Origin: Solibacillus palustris
Lineage (GTDB): Bacteria; Bacillota; Bacilli; Bacillales_A; Planococcaceae
NCBI RefSeq assembly: GCF_022549215.1
Contig: NZ_JAKZFC010000001.1
Location: forward strand, 434,001 to 498,000
Direction of reading: 5' to 3'
DNA: 64,000 bases
Made by a program: the position numbers and the translations under genes. The notes under the pieces were generated by a model. That model saw only the letters and a list, made by a program, of their open reading frames with translations. It ran no database searches and was not told the DNA's origin. Every line of letters begins with the position of its first letter. Position 1 is the first letter of the stretch. Positions 1 to 8,744 of the stretch are shown here, piece by piece.

Positions 1-156
1 ACCCGAGCATATCCCCCGAAAGTCCACCCGAGCATTGGCATACATCAAAGGCAATAATGCACATTTCGCCCCTTTTTAATAGGTAAAAAGAAATTTCCGC
101 GCAAAGGATTTCACTTTAAAAATTTTTATTTTATGCTATATGTAGAGGTGATGTAC

Positions 157-1098
157 ATGCAAAAATCCGAGCACTACGTATTTATGGACGCACTTGTTCG
201 TAGAATTCACGAGGATGATGAGGAAGCATTGCTATTTCAAGAAGAATTTTATCGTTTACAAGCTGGACTAGCAGGTGAAATGAAGTTAAAAACGACACTC
301 GCAGACTATTTTTTTAAATCGGATTATGAGATTTTATACAATTTTGAATGTATCAATCTACGTGGCTTTACACATCAAATCGATGCGCTACTCATTACCC
401 CGCATTTTATAATCATTTTTGAGGTCAAACAAATCTCGGGTAGCCTATTCTATAAACCTGCTGTTCAAGAGTTTTATCGTGTTACCGATAATGGTATCGA
501 AGAAAATTTCGCCAATCCATTCGATCAAGTGTATCGCCATCAATTGTTTATTGAGCAGTTTTTGCAGCAATCTGCACTCAAGTTACCCGTGCTGCATATA
601 GTTGTTATCGCAAACTATCGTGCAAAACTCGATAATGGTTTCGAATCGATGCCTATTATCCACTTGAGCAGCCTACCTAAATTTCTCGAATCCTTATATG
701 AGCACTATCCGAGCACCACTGTCGTCCCCCGTCAAATTAGTGAGCTTTTTAAAAGTATTCACCAGCGTCTTCCAGCTCGCCGTCAAATTGAAGCAAGTCG
801 TTTGAAGACAGGTGTATTTTGTCATCATTGTAATGTGATTGGTCCGATGCTTTTTTACCGTGGTTTTTGGCATTGCGAGCATTGTAAAACGAAATCTACA
901 GATGGGATCATCGATGCGTTACAGCATTATCGTATTTTAATTGGTCCTCATATTACGAATCACGCGTTTCGAAACTTCTTAGGTATTAAAAGCAGATATG
1001 CAGCTATTCGATTGCTTTCTAAATTAAATGTGGAAGCAGTTGGACAAGGGAAAAGTCGCTATTATGTCATTCCAGAGGATTTGCTTTATGGGGATTAA
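157..1098 (+). CDS. NERD-domain (nuclease-related) protein
   Basis: The protein has 313 residues. Its N-terminal half looks like a NERD (nuclease-related) domain: a charged helix, then a segment ending in IIFEVKQISG, which matches the E-x-K core of that fold. The C-terminal part has a CHHC/CEHC pair of cysteine-histidine clusters like a small zinc ribbon. The family is presumed to act on DNA, but no substrate is established. In-frame ATGs exist at 133 and 151; I chose 157 because AGAGGTGAT lies 6 nt upstream of it. It lies just before comFA, separated by tandem repeats, so co-transcription is uncertain. Confidence 0.8.
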   Translation: MQKSEHYVFMDALVRRIHEDDEEALLFQEEFYRLQAGLAGEMKLKTTLADYFFKSDYEILYNFECINLRGFTHQIDALLITPHFIIIFEVKQISGSLFYKPAVQEFYRVTDNGIEENFANPFDQVYRHQLFIEQFLQQSALKLPVLHIVVIANYRAKLDNGFESMPIIHLSSLPKFLESLYEHYPSTTVVPRQISELFKSIHQRLPARRQIEASRLKTGVFCHHCNVIGPMLFYRGFWHCEHCKTKSTDGIIDALQHYRILIGPHITNHAFRNFLGIKSRYAAIRLLSKLNVEAVGQGKSRYYVIPEDLLYGD

Positions 1099-1110
1099 GG
1101 GATGGTAAAC

Positions 1111-1270
1111 CGCACGCAAATTGAGAAAATCGCACATAAACAGTCGGAAATCGCACGCAAATTGAGAAAATCGCACATAAACAGTCGGAAATCGCACGCA
1201 AATTCAAAAAACCGCACATAAACACCTATAATCCGCACGTATTCATCCGAAAATCGCACATATCCCCTGC
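1111..1270. repeat. 41-bp tandem repeat array between the NERD gene and comFA
   Basis: Two almost identical 41-bp units lie at 1111-1151 and 1152-1192, followed by degenerate units to about 1270. Each unit holds two half-units that start with CGCAC (CGCACGCAAATT and CGCACATAAACA). The array fills nearly all of the space between the NERD gene and the comFA ribosome binding site. It carries no convincing gene. Confidence 0.85.
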
Positions 1271-1307
1271 CATCCAACCCCCCAAACCACTCAAAAGGAG
1301 GATTCAC

Positions 1308-2732
1308 TTGAAGCATAAAAAAATTCATTCAATCCACCTCAAAAAGGAGATATCTCCTCGCTTTATTACCTACTACGGCGTCATTCCTGAACCAAGAATC
1401 GAAAATTTCTTCACTGGTCGTATATGGTCACGTCATAATACACCGTTCCCCCAAGCGATAATCAATACTTATATTACCCAAAATTACTTCGCAAAAAGCC
1501 CAGCCGTCACTACAACCCCAAAGTTAAGGTGCAACCGCTGTTTAAATGAAACTCACCATAAATTTATTTCCTTCCACTGTGCAAAGTGCCAGCAAATTTG
1601 TCATTATTGCCGGCATTGTATTACGATGGGACGCATGTGTAGCTGTGAAGACCTCATTACGTGGGCTGGGCCAAGCTACTTCGTTAAACAAGCATCTCCA
1701 CATTTTACATGGACTGGAACGCTAACATCACAGCAACAAAAAGCAGCACATGCGTTAAATGAAAGCCTTCAGCGAAAACGTAATCATCTTATCCATGCGG
1801 TCTGTGGTGCGGGGAAAACCGAAATTCTATTTGCGGCAATCCACAAAGCGCTCGAACAAAACAAAAGAGTTTGTGTTGCGACGCCACGGACAGATGTTGT
1901 GCTCGAATTATACCCTCGTTTTCTACAAGTTTTTCAAAATATTACGATTCACGCGCTATATGGGGGAGCTGAGCCAAATAGCCAATTTGCGCAGCTTGTT
2001 CTAGCAACAACGCATCAGCTGTACCGTTTTGAACAGGCATTTGATGTGATGATTGTTGACGAAGCAGATGCCTTCCCGTATACGTATGACCAGGCATTGC
2101 AAAGTGCAGTGTTAAAAGCTAAAAAGCTAGATGCACCAATTGCTTTTGTGACAGCCACGCCATCAACTAAATTACTCAACCAACGACAAAAAGAAGACTG
2201 GGGATACTCATTTATCGCGCGCCGCTTCCACGGATTTTTATTGCCTGTCCCACAATATCAGCCTCTTTGGAACTACGAAAAAGCATTCAAGAAAAATCGA
2301 ATCCCGCAAAAACTTCTTCATTGGGTAAACAAGCGTCTCGAAAACAACGAGCCATTTCTTATTTTCTTTCCAACAATCGATTTAATGGAACGAGCAGTAT
2401 CGCTGTTTCAGGCCATTGAACCGACAATCGAAAGTGTCCATTCGGAAGACCCAATGCGAAAAGAGAAGGTACTCCAGTTGCGTAACGAACAGCGTAAAGG
2501 CTTACTAACAACTACGATTTTAGAACGTGGCATTACAATCAAAAATGTACAGGTAGCGGTAGTAGGTAGTGAAAGTCCTATTTTTACTGCAAGTGCACTC
2601 ATTCAAATTAGTGGGCGTGTTGGACGCAATCCTCAGTTTCCAAATGGTCAAATTGTCTTTTTTCATCATGGCATCACGTTGGAGATGGATCGTGCGTGCA
2701 AAAAAATACTGGAGATGAATTGTTATGAATAA
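1308..2732 (+). CDS. comFA: ComFA, ATP-dependent DNA-uptake helicase
   Basis: This 474-residue protein is the cytoplasmic DEAD-box ATPase thought to help pull transforming single-stranded DNA through the ComEC channel. An N-terminal zinc region holds many cysteines (C75, C78, C91, C94, C98, C101, C104). A Walker A GAGKTE follows at 167-172, a Walker B DEAD at 251-254, and a C-terminal helicase domain with SGRVGR. Length fits the family (B. subtilis about 463). The TTG start at 1308 is set by AAAGGAGG at 1293-1300. It overlaps comFC by 8 nt, so the pair is an operon. I saw no clear ComK box upstream. Confidence 0.95.
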   Translation: MKHKKIHSIHLKKEISPRFITYYGVIPEPRIENFFTGRIWSRHNTPFPQAIINTYITQNYFAKSPAVTTTPKLRCNRCLNETHHKFISFHCAKCQQICHYCRHCITMGRMCSCEDLITWAGPSYFVKQASPHFTWTGTLTSQQQKAAHALNESLQRKRNHLIHAVCGAGKTEILFAAIHKALEQNKRVCVATPRTDVVLELYPRFLQVFQNITIHALYGGAEPNSQFAQLVLATTHQLYRFEQAFDVMIVDEADAFPYTYDQALQSAVLKAKKLDAPIAFVTATPSTKLLNQRQKEDWGYSFIARRFHGFLLPVPQYQPLWNYEKAFKKNRIPQKLLHWVNKRLENNEPFLIFFPTIDLMERAVSLFQAIEPTIESVHSEDPMRKEKVLQLRNEQRKGLLTTTILERGITIKNVQVAVVGSESPIFTASALIQISGRVGRNPQFPNGQIVFFHHGITLEMDRACKKILEMNCYE

Positions 2733-3330
2733 ACCAATTACGCACTGCTTATTATGTGAACGTGAATTACAAGGGAATGTTGGCTGGCAAGAGCTATTAA
2801 AAAAATCACTGCCAAAAACAATATGTCATCGCTGCGAGCAACGTTTCGAAAAAGTCGAACAGCAAACAGATCCAAACATCACCGCATTATTTCATTATAA
2901 TGACGCCATGAAAGATTATGTACACCGCTATAAATTTCTCCATGACGTTGTACTTGCGCATGTATTTAACACAGCACTCCACGAACATTTGAAAAGTGAA
3001 AGACGCCTCATCATTCCAATTCCGATGCATGAAGAAAGTTTAAAAATCCGCACCTTTGCACAAGTAGATGAACTATTAAAAGCAGCTCATATCCCATTTC
3101 AGCATCACCTCACTAAACAAACTGACGAACAGCAGTCAAAGAAAACCAGAGCACAACGGTTAGAAACAGCTCAGTTGTTTAGTGTAAATAATCCAAGTCT
3201 AATAAAACATAAAGATATTTTATTAATTGACGATATTTATACTACAGGCACTACATTACAGCATGCAAAAAATGCATTGCTAGAAGCAGGCGCAAATACA
3301 GTAACCGGATTTGCATTAATCCACAGTTGA
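2725..3330 (+). CDS. comFC: ComFC, phosphoribosyltransferase-like competence protein
   Basis: The protein has 201 residues. It begins with CLLC and CHRC zinc-ribbon cysteines and ends with a phosphoribosyltransferase fold marked by LLIDDIYTTG, the PRPP-binding loop. ComFC/GntX proteins are required for efficient transformation, probably inside the cell during handling of incoming single-stranded DNA. The gene starts inside the end of comFA (8-nt overlap), which suggests translational coupling. Length and cysteine pattern are normal for the family. Confidence 0.95.
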   Translation: MNKPITHCLLCERELQGNVGWQELLKKSLPKTICHRCEQRFEKVEQQTDPNITALFHYNDAMKDYVHRYKFLHDVVLAHVFNTALHEHLKSERRLIIPIPMHEESLKIRTFAQVDELLKAAHIPFQHHLTKQTDEQQSKKTRAQRLETAQLFSVNNPSLIKHKDILLIDDIYTTGTTLQHAKNALLEAGANTVTGFALIHS

Positions 3331-3444
3331 AATTTGTGGGATTACTCATATCAAAAAAGTTTGAAAAGTTGTCAATGAAAATGAAGTAATATTATGTATA
3401 ATGATAAGTAAAAAGGTTCGACTTTATATTAAGGTGGGGTTGGA

Positions 3445-3855
3445 ATGGCAGAGTTAAGAAATTGTCCGATGTGCCAAGAATTCTTTAATTACACAGGCTT
3501 ACGTGAAGTATGTCATAAATGTGCTCAAAAAGAAGAGGATATGTATCAAGTCGTCTATCGTTTTTTACGGAAGCGTGAAAATCGCGCAGCCAATATTGAT
3601 CGCATTGTAGAAGCAACAGGTGTAGAACGTGATTTGCTATACAAGTGGGTGCGTAAAGGCAGATTACATCCAGCGACTTTCCCAAGCTTAGGCTATCCAT
3701 GTGATAACTGCGGGCATTTAACGACAAAGGGTAAGTTATGCGATAAATGCCAAGGGGAATTAAAGGCAGATTTACGTACATTTGAAGCGGCAAAAGAATT
3801 CCGTGAAGATGTAGTGCGCCGAGATCGCGGTACTTATCACTCAGATAAACGATAA
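3445..3855 (+). CDS. yvyF: YvyF-like flagellar operon protein
   Basis: This 136-residue protein has two zinc-ribbon-like cysteine pairs near the N-terminus (CPMC, CHKC) and two more near the middle (CDNC, CDKC). Between them is a helix-turn-helix-like segment (VERDLLYKWVRKGRL). It matches the TIGR03826/YvyF family found between comF and flgM in Bacillus. Its role is unproven; the form suggests a nucleic-acid-binding regulator of flagellar genes. The RBS AAGGTGGGG precedes the ATG, and a hairpin terminator follows. Confidence 0.85.
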   Translation: MAELRNCPMCQEFFNYTGLREVCHKCAQKEEDMYQVVYRFLRKRENRAANIDRIVEATGVERDLLYKWVRKGRLHPATFPSLGYPCDNCGHLTTKGKLCDKCQGELKADLRTFEAAKEFREDVVRRDRGTYHSDKR

Positions 3856-3866
3856 AAAAGTGCTAA

Positions 3867-3902
3867 AGCGGAGTCTTATTTATGGGACTTCGTTTTTCTT
3901 TT
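3867..3902 (+). terminator. Rho-independent terminator after yvyF
   Basis: AGCGGAGTC pairs with GACTTCGTT around a 10-nt loop, with two wobble pairs, and a T-rich run follows. It separates yvyF from the SigD promoter of flgM. Confidence 0.7.
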
Positions 3903-3985
3903 TAGTAAAATGGGAATAGAAGCTTATTAACAAAAGCTGCTTTGAAAACTTTTGTCGCATAAATTCGGAAATTTTTTAGAAGGCA

Positions 3986-4012
3986 TAAACAATTTTATGC
4001 TACAGTCGAAAT
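3986..4012 (+). promoter_or_regulatory. SigD (sigma-28) promoter of flgM
   Basis: TAAA at 3986-3989, a 15-nt spacer and GTCGAAAT at 4005-4012 match the sigma-28 consensus TAAA-N15-GCCGATAT (6 of 8 in the -10). It lies 37 nt before the flgM start, as in B. subtilis. Confidence 0.8.
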
Positions 4013-4049
4013 ATATAGTAGAAAGAGCATTTGAGGGGAGGCCAACCAC

Positions 4050-4310
4050 ATGAAAATCAATCCAATTGGTTTACAGGCGATTAATTCATATAAAAAGCAA
4101 GCACGCACAGGAAAAACAGAGAACGTGCAAAAATCATTCGCAGATCATATCGAAATTTCATCAAAAGCAAAAGTAATGCAAGCGACGAACACGTATGCAA
4201 ATGAACGTGCAGAGCGCATTAAACAACTAAAAGCCGATATCGATTCAGGCGAGTACAAAGTAGATGCAAAGCAAGTCGCAGCAGACATGCTAAAATACTA
4301 CCGCCGCTAA
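4050..4310 (+). CDS. flgM: FlgM, anti-sigma-28 factor
   Basis: This 86-residue protein binds SigD (sigma-28) and keeps it inactive until the hook-basal body is complete. It begins MKINPIG and has the conserved C-terminal helical region with KADIDSGEYKVDAKQVAADML, which in the family contacts sigma-28. The RBS is GAGGGGAGG. It is expressed from its own SigD promoter, giving negative feedback, and is followed by flgN in the usual order. Confidence 0.93.
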   Translation: MKINPIGLQAINSYKKQARTGKTENVQKSFADHIEISSKAKVMQATNTYANERAERIKQLKADIDSGEYKVDAKQVAADMLKYYRR

Positions 4311-4346
4311 TTGTCAAATTTTTAACGTAAGGGGGCATAAAATTAC

Positions 4347-4853
4347 ATGTCAATTGCCACAATTGTTGCGACGTTAGAAAAGCTTGAAAAAATGCACAAG
4401 AGCCTACTTGAACTAGCGCTAGCAAAAACAGAATATATTAAGCAAGGTGATATGGAAAAGCTTGATCAACTCATTAAAAATGAACAAGCACATGTAGCGG
4501 CTATTGATACTATTGAGCAACAGCGTCAAGTGATGGTAACGGATTACCTACGAGCAAAAGGAATTGCTCTCACTGATACACCATCTGTTGCCGAGGTGAT
4601 CGAAGTTGCTCAAGCAAGTGAGCCGACAGAAGCGTTAGTAGCTGTACGTGAACGTTTAGTAGAGCTACTAGGTAAATTAAAAGCTCAAAATGATTTGAAT
4701 CAAAAAATGGTGCTGAACTCGTTGCAAATTATCAATATTACACTAGATGCGATGCGTCCACAGCCACGTACAGAACAGTTCAACTATTCTGGTGCAGAAG
4801 TGCGCGGTCAATCCGAAATTGCACGCCGCACATTTAATGAATTTAAAGCCTAA
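4347..4853 (+). CDS. flgN: FlgN, chaperone for FlgK and FlgL
   Basis: The 168-residue protein is almost wholly helical and belongs to the FlgN (YvyG) family of cytoplasmic export chaperones. These hold the hook-filament junction proteins FlgK and FlgL before secretion. The gene lies directly before flgK, as in other bacilli, with RBS AAGGGGG. A strong hairpin follows its stop codon, so flgK relies at least partly on its own promoter. Confidence 0.88.
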   Translation: MSIATIVATLEKLEKMHKSLLELALAKTEYIKQGDMEKLDQLIKNEQAHVAAIDTIEQQRQVMVTDYLRAKGIALTDTPSVAEVIEVAQASEPTEALVAVRERLVELLGKLKAQNDLNQKMVLNSLQIINITLDAMRPQPRTEQFNYSGAEVRGQSEIARRTFNEFKA

Positions 4854-4902
4854 TCGCATGTTCTTTCCTGCGCATGTAGCAGGGAGGGCATGCGATATTT
4901 TT
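4854..4902 (+). terminator. Terminator after flgN
   Basis: TCGCATG pairs with CATGCGA at the base and CCTG with CAGG near the loop, with TATTTTT downstream. It begins right after the flgN stop codon. Confidence 0.75.
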
Positions 4903-4999
4903 GTGGGGAAATAAGGTTCAATTACTCCTAAGAATCACAAAGTTGCGACTTTATTTTTCATTATTTTGCATGAAATTTGCTTTATATATGAAATTTTAT

Positions 5000-5026
5000 T
5001 CAAAGCATTACATAAATTGTCGAAAT
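5000..5026 (+). promoter_or_regulatory. Probable SigD promoter of flgK
   Basis: TCAA at 5000-5003, 15 nt, then GTCGAAAT at 5019-5026. The -10 is identical to that of the flgM promoter and the spacing is the same. The -35 matches TAAA at 3 of 4 positions. Confidence 0.65.
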
Positions 5027-5068
5027 AAATAATAACGATGAACGAAAGATAAGAAGGAGGCTATACTC

Positions 5069-6604
5069 ATGCGCTCAACTTTCATGGGACTTGAAGCAAG
5101 TAAACGTGGGCTTTTCACACAGCAATCCGCCCTATATACAACAGGCCATAACATTTCAAACGCCAACACTTTAGGCTATACACGCCAACGCGTAAATTTT
5201 GAAACAACACCAGGATTCCCAGGGGCAGGACTAAATTCACCAACAACCGCGGGACATATCGGTACAGGGGTCCAAGCTCATTCTGTACAACGTATGCGTG
5301 ATGAATTCGTAGACCGCCAATTCCGCCAAGAATCAAACAAATTAGGTTACTGGCAATCGACTACAAAGGCAATTTCTCAAATGGAAGATATTATGTCAGA
5401 GCCATCTGAATTCGGTCTGAACCAAGCGTACACTGAGTTTTGGAAGTCAATGGAAGATGTTATTGATAACCCAAAGGACACAGCAGCTCGCCAAGTAATG
5501 CTTTCGAAAGGGCAAGGTTTAGCAGAATCATTTAACTATATTGATAAGCAATTAAAGCTGATTCAAGGAAATCTGGGAAATGAAATTAACGTTAATACCA
5601 AAAACGTTAACTCAATATTAAAGCAAATTGCCGATTTGAATAAACAAATTCAAGCAGTTGAGCCAAATGGATATATGCCGAATGACCTTTATGATGAACG
5701 AGACGTTTTATTAGATAAATTAAACGAATTAATTCCGGTTTCCATTTCATTCGAAAAATCAGGTGGTAATGCTCTGGACATCGCAGAAGGAAGCATGACG
5801 ATTAAGTTTAAGCCTGAAAATGGTCAAGAAATTGTCCTTGTACAAGGGAGAGATTATGCCCATTTAAATGCAATGGACTCAAAAGGAAAAGAGATTAATG
5901 GCGATGTTGATGACGCAACAACAGACGGCTATAACGAATTCCAAGGCTTTGCAATTTCGGGCATTGGTCACCCACCAACACCGACAACAGCGGTCAATGT
6001 GAATTATGCGGATTTAGAGAAAAGTAAAGGGAAATTAGCCGCTTTAATTGATTCATTTGGTCATAGTGGTGGCAAGGGGACTTACCCAGAAATGCTTGAA
6101 AAGCTAGATTTATTAGCAAAGACATTTGTTGAAGAATTTAATAAAGTACACAATAACGGTGTTGGATTAGATGGTTCAAAAGGCGATTTCTTCTCTGGTA
6201 CAACAGCAAAAGATATTAAGGTTGTGATTACAGATCCAAAGCAAATCGCTGCATCTGATACGAATGGAGAAGAAGGTAACAATAAAAATATTTTAGCGTT
6301 ATCAAAGCTTCAAGCGGCAGTACAAGGTAATTTACAGGGCGGTACATTCCAAACATATTATAAATCATTAGTAGGGGATTTAGGTGTTAAAGGGGAGCAA
6401 GCGGCTAAGCTAGAATTTAACTCAGGAACGCTCCAATTACAAATCGCCAAAAACCGTGATTCACATAACTCAGTTTCACTTGATGAAGAAATGACGAGTA
6501 TGATTACATTCCAGCAAGCGTATAATGCCAATGCACGTATGATTACAGTAATCGACGAAACATTAGATAAAATTATTAACGGCATGGGGCGAGTAGGACT
6601 ATAA
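5069..6604 (+). CDS. flgK: FlgK, hook-associated protein 1
   Basis: FlgK forms the first junction ring between hook and filament outside the cell. This 511-residue protein has the conserved N-terminus MRSTFMGLEASKRGL with the flagellar rod/hook motif NISNANTLGYTRQR, and the C-terminal helical motif MITFQQAYNANARMI. The variable middle domain lies between. The RBS is GAAGGAGG. Length is normal for the family. It is followed at 47 nt by flgL. Confidence 0.96.
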   Translation: MRSTFMGLEASKRGLFTQQSALYTTGHNISNANTLGYTRQRVNFETTPGFPGAGLNSPTTAGHIGTGVQAHSVQRMRDEFVDRQFRQESNKLGYWQSTTKAISQMEDIMSEPSEFGLNQAYTEFWKSMEDVIDNPKDTAARQVMLSKGQGLAESFNYIDKQLKLIQGNLGNEINVNTKNVNSILKQIADLNKQIQAVEPNGYMPNDLYDERDVLLDKLNELIPVSISFEKSGGNALDIAEGSMTIKFKPENGQEIVLVQGRDYAHLNAMDSKGKEINGDVDDATTDGYNEFQGFAISGIGHPPTPTTAVNVNYADLEKSKGKLAALIDSFGHSGGKGTYPEMLEKLDLLAKTFVEEFNKVHNNGVGLDGSKGDFFSGTTAKDIKVVITDPKQIAASDTNGEEGNNKNILALSKLQAAVQGNLQGGTFQTYYKSLVGDLGVKGEQAAKLEFNSGTLQLQIAKNRDSHNSVSLDEEMTSMITFQQAYNANARMITVIDETLDKIINGMGRVGL

Positions 6605-6651
6605 CAAAAACATCAACTTAGATTTAACAACGAGAGAGTAGGAAAATTTAA

Positions 6652-7533
6652 ATGCGCGTTACACAATCAATGCTATCTAGTAATATGCTTCGTAACCTGA
6701 ATGTAAGTTACGGAAAAATGTCGAAATACCAAGAACAATTAACTTCAGGGAAAAAAGTAAATCGTCCATCTGATGATCCCGTAATTGCGGTGAAAGGAAT
6801 GGGCTACCGCGTTGACTTAGATAAAGTGGAGCAATTCCAGCGTAATTTAAATGAAGTACACTCTTGGAATGATGCAACCGACGAAGCACTTGACCAAGTA
6901 GGTTCCGCTTTACATCGAGTTCAAGAGCTCGTTACCAATGCAGCAAATGATACGAACACACCAGAAGAGCGTGAGAAAATTAATGCAGAAATAAAACAAA
7001 TTCAACTTCAAATGCGTGATATCGCCAATTCGAAAGTTGGAGAAAACTATATCTTTACAGGAACGCATACAAACTCACCACTTTTTAATGCGGATGGAAC
7101 GATGGCCAATGGAACAGGTATCGACAAATCGATTCAAGTTAATGTATTTGATGGGATATCAATGGATATCAACTTACCTGGCCAAGAGCTGTTTAAAGGC
7201 ATTGATGAGATGATTTCGAAAGTATCAAAAACTTTAGAAAACCCAGCATCTACGGGCGAAGAAATCGGTGCGTTACTAACCGACATTCAATTGCAAACGA
7301 ATAAAGTTTTAGAGCAACGTGCGGTTGTCGGTGCACGCCAAAATCGCGCTGAAATGATGGAGAACCGTCTATCATTGCAAGAAGTTAATGTGACAAAGCA
7401 GCTATCTGAAAATGAGGATACGGATTATGCAAAAACCATTACAGAAATGGTCACGACAGAATCCATTCACCAAGCTTCCTTATCAGTAGGAGCAAAAATT
7501 ATTCAGCAATCTTTAGTAGATTTCATCCGTTAG
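6652..7533 (+). CDS. flgL: FlgL, hook-associated protein 3 (copy 1)
   Basis: FlgL forms the second junction ring on which the flagellin filament grows. This 293-residue copy begins MRVTQSMLSSNMLRNLN and ends with IHQASLSVGAKIIQQSL, both conserved helices that form the D0/D1 core. The RBS is weak (GAGTAGGAAAA). The stop codon lies inside the loop of a perfect 17-bp inverted repeat (7511-7549). A second, close flgL follows 220 bp later, which is unusual. Confidence 0.95.
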   Translation: MRVTQSMLSSNMLRNLNVSYGKMSKYQEQLTSGKKVNRPSDDPVIAVKGMGYRVDLDKVEQFQRNLNEVHSWNDATDEALDQVGSALHRVQELVTNAANDTNTPEEREKINAEIKQIQLQMRDIANSKVGENYIFTGTHTNSPLFNADGTMANGTGIDKSIQVNVFDGISMDINLPGQELFKGIDEMISKVSKTLENPASTGEEIGALLTDIQLQTNKVLEQRAVVGARQNRAEMMENRLSLQEVNVTKQLSENEDTDYAKTITEMVTTESIHQASLSVGAKIIQQSLVDFIR

Positions 7534-7549
7534 ATGAAATCTACTAAAG
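7511..7549 (+). terminator. Perfect 17-bp hairpin across the flgL copy 1 stop codon
   Basis: CTTTAGTAGATTTCATC at 7511-7527 and its exact reverse complement at 7533-7549 flank a 5-nt loop that contains part of the stop codon. No T-run follows, so it is not a standard terminator; it may slow RNA decay or transcription. The left arm is coding sequence that also ends flgL copy 2, where no matching right arm exists. Confidence 0.6.
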
Positions 7550-7586
7550 TTCTGCATCTGCCGTTACACTTTCGATGCAAATGTGA

Positions 7587-7617
7587 TTTGTGCCGAAAGC
7601 GAAGCAACAGGCACAAA
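7587..7617. repeat. REP-like palindrome, copy 1
   Basis: TTTGTGCC and GGCACAAA form an 8-bp perfect stem around a 15-nt loop (GAAAGCGAAGCAACA). A related element with the same loop length and similar loop bases lies at 38417-38451 after ftsX, suggesting a small dispersed repeat family. Confidence 0.6.
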
Positions 7618-7753
7618 CGAGTTTAAAGTTATCGGTTGATTTTATTCGATAAAAATTTTTCGAAGTGGTAAACACATACATCCATAGTATAGACAGCAAA
7701 GATTAAATCGTGTTGAGGCCATTTCTATTTTTCACTTTGAAAGGGGAATAACA

Positions 7754-8680
7754 ATGCGCGTTACACAATCCATGTTATCAAGCAATATGCTCCGTAACTT
7801 AAATGTTAGCTACGGAAAAATGTCAAAATATCAAGAACAATTACAATCAGGTAAGTTAGTTAACCGTCCATCCGATGACCCAGTAATTGCCGTAAAAGGA
7901 ATGGGATACCGAGTAGAGTTAGATAAAAATGCACAGTTCCAACGTAATATTCGTGAGGCACATACTTGGCTAGACTCAACAGACGAGTCGCTTGGACAAG
8001 TAGGCGAGTCGCTTAAGCGTGTAAAAGAATTAATCGTTCAAGCGGCTAATGACACGAATACATCTGAAGACCGTCAAAAAATTAATGCAGAAATTTCGCA
8101 AATTAAAAATCAAATTCAAGATATCGCAAATTCAAAGGTTGGCGAGAATTATATTTTCACAGGAACACATACAAACCAACCTTTATATAAAGACGGTGCA
8201 CCAAATCCTGACGCTACATTAACAGCGAAGGGTCTAGGCGAAAAAATTGAAATTAATGTGTTTGACGGCATTAAAATGCAGATTAATACATCAGGTAGTG
8301 ATTATTTTAAAGAAGTTGATGATTTCATGACTCATGTGGAAAAAATATTAAATGACCCGACGATGACTGGAGACAAAATTGGGGATGCATTGGGTGCAGA
8401 GATTACAGATGGCACGAGTAAGATTCCTGGTTTAGATGCAATAACTGAAAAAACACTAACATTACGTGCCGACGTCGGTGCACGCCAAAACCGTATTGAA
8501 CTTATGGAAAATCGCTTATCACTTCAAGAAGTAAACGTAACGAAACAAATGTCTCAAAACGAAGATACGGATTATGCTAAAACGATTACCGAAATGATAA
8601 CAACTGAATCAATCCACCAAGCATCATTATCAGTAGGCGCGAAGATTATTCAACAGACTTTAGTAGATTTCATCCGTTAA
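7754..8680 (+). CDS. flgL: FlgL, hook-associated protein 3 (copy 2)
   Basis: This 308-residue protein is a second FlgL. Its first 30 residues are identical to those of copy 1 and its last 30 nearly so. It differs in the middle, where a 15-residue-longer segment includes KDGAPNPDATLTAKGLGE and ITDGTSKIPGLD. The pattern (identical core, divergent exposed domain) suggests duplication followed by surface divergence or gene conversion of the ends. The RBS is AAAGGGG. I found no good SigD promoter between the two copies; a poor TAAA-N17-TTCGATAA lies at 7624-7652. Confidence 0.95.
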   Translation: MRVTQSMLSSNMLRNLNVSYGKMSKYQEQLQSGKLVNRPSDDPVIAVKGMGYRVELDKNAQFQRNIREAHTWLDSTDESLGQVGESLKRVKELIVQAANDTNTSEDRQKINAEISQIKNQIQDIANSKVGENYIFTGTHTNQPLYKDGAPNPDATLTAKGLGEKIEINVFDGIKMQINTSGSDYFKEVDDFMTHVEKILNDPTMTGDKIGDALGAEITDGTSKIPGLDAITEKTLTLRADVGARQNRIELMENRLSLQEVNVTKQMSQNEDTDYAKTITEMITTESIHQASLSVGAKIIQQTLVDFIR

Positions 8681-8694
8681 AATTCATAACTCAC

Positions 8695-8727
8695 AAAGCG
8701 TTTGGATCATTTCCAAGCGCTTTTATT
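8695..8727 (+). terminator. Terminator-like hairpin between flgL copy 2 and yviE
   Basis: AAAGCGTTTGGA pairs with TCCAAGCGCTTT (one G-U) around TCATT, followed by TATT. It probably reduces rather than abolishes read-through into the yviE-fliW-csrA genes. Confidence 0.6.
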
Positions 8728-8744
8728 AAAAGGGAGGGACAAAG

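Noticed and set aside
1-60. ACCCGAGCAT motif repeated twice at the window start as an array
   Set aside because: Only two short copies are visible and the context before the window is missing.
694-882. Minus-strand frame inside the NERD gene
   Set aside because: Shadow of a well-supported gene with no RBS.
1260-1307. ComK box before comFA
   Set aside because: No AAAA-N5-TTTT element in the short space between the tandem array and the RBS.
1095-1328. A 77-residue minus-strand frame opposite the tandem array
   Set aside because: It is a translation of the 41-bp repeats (recurring YVRF/CDF), has no RBS or homology, and covers the comFA start region.
3369-3402. TTGTCA and TATAAT as a yvyF promoter
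   Set aside because: The 22-nt spacer is too long; TATAAT alone is not enough.
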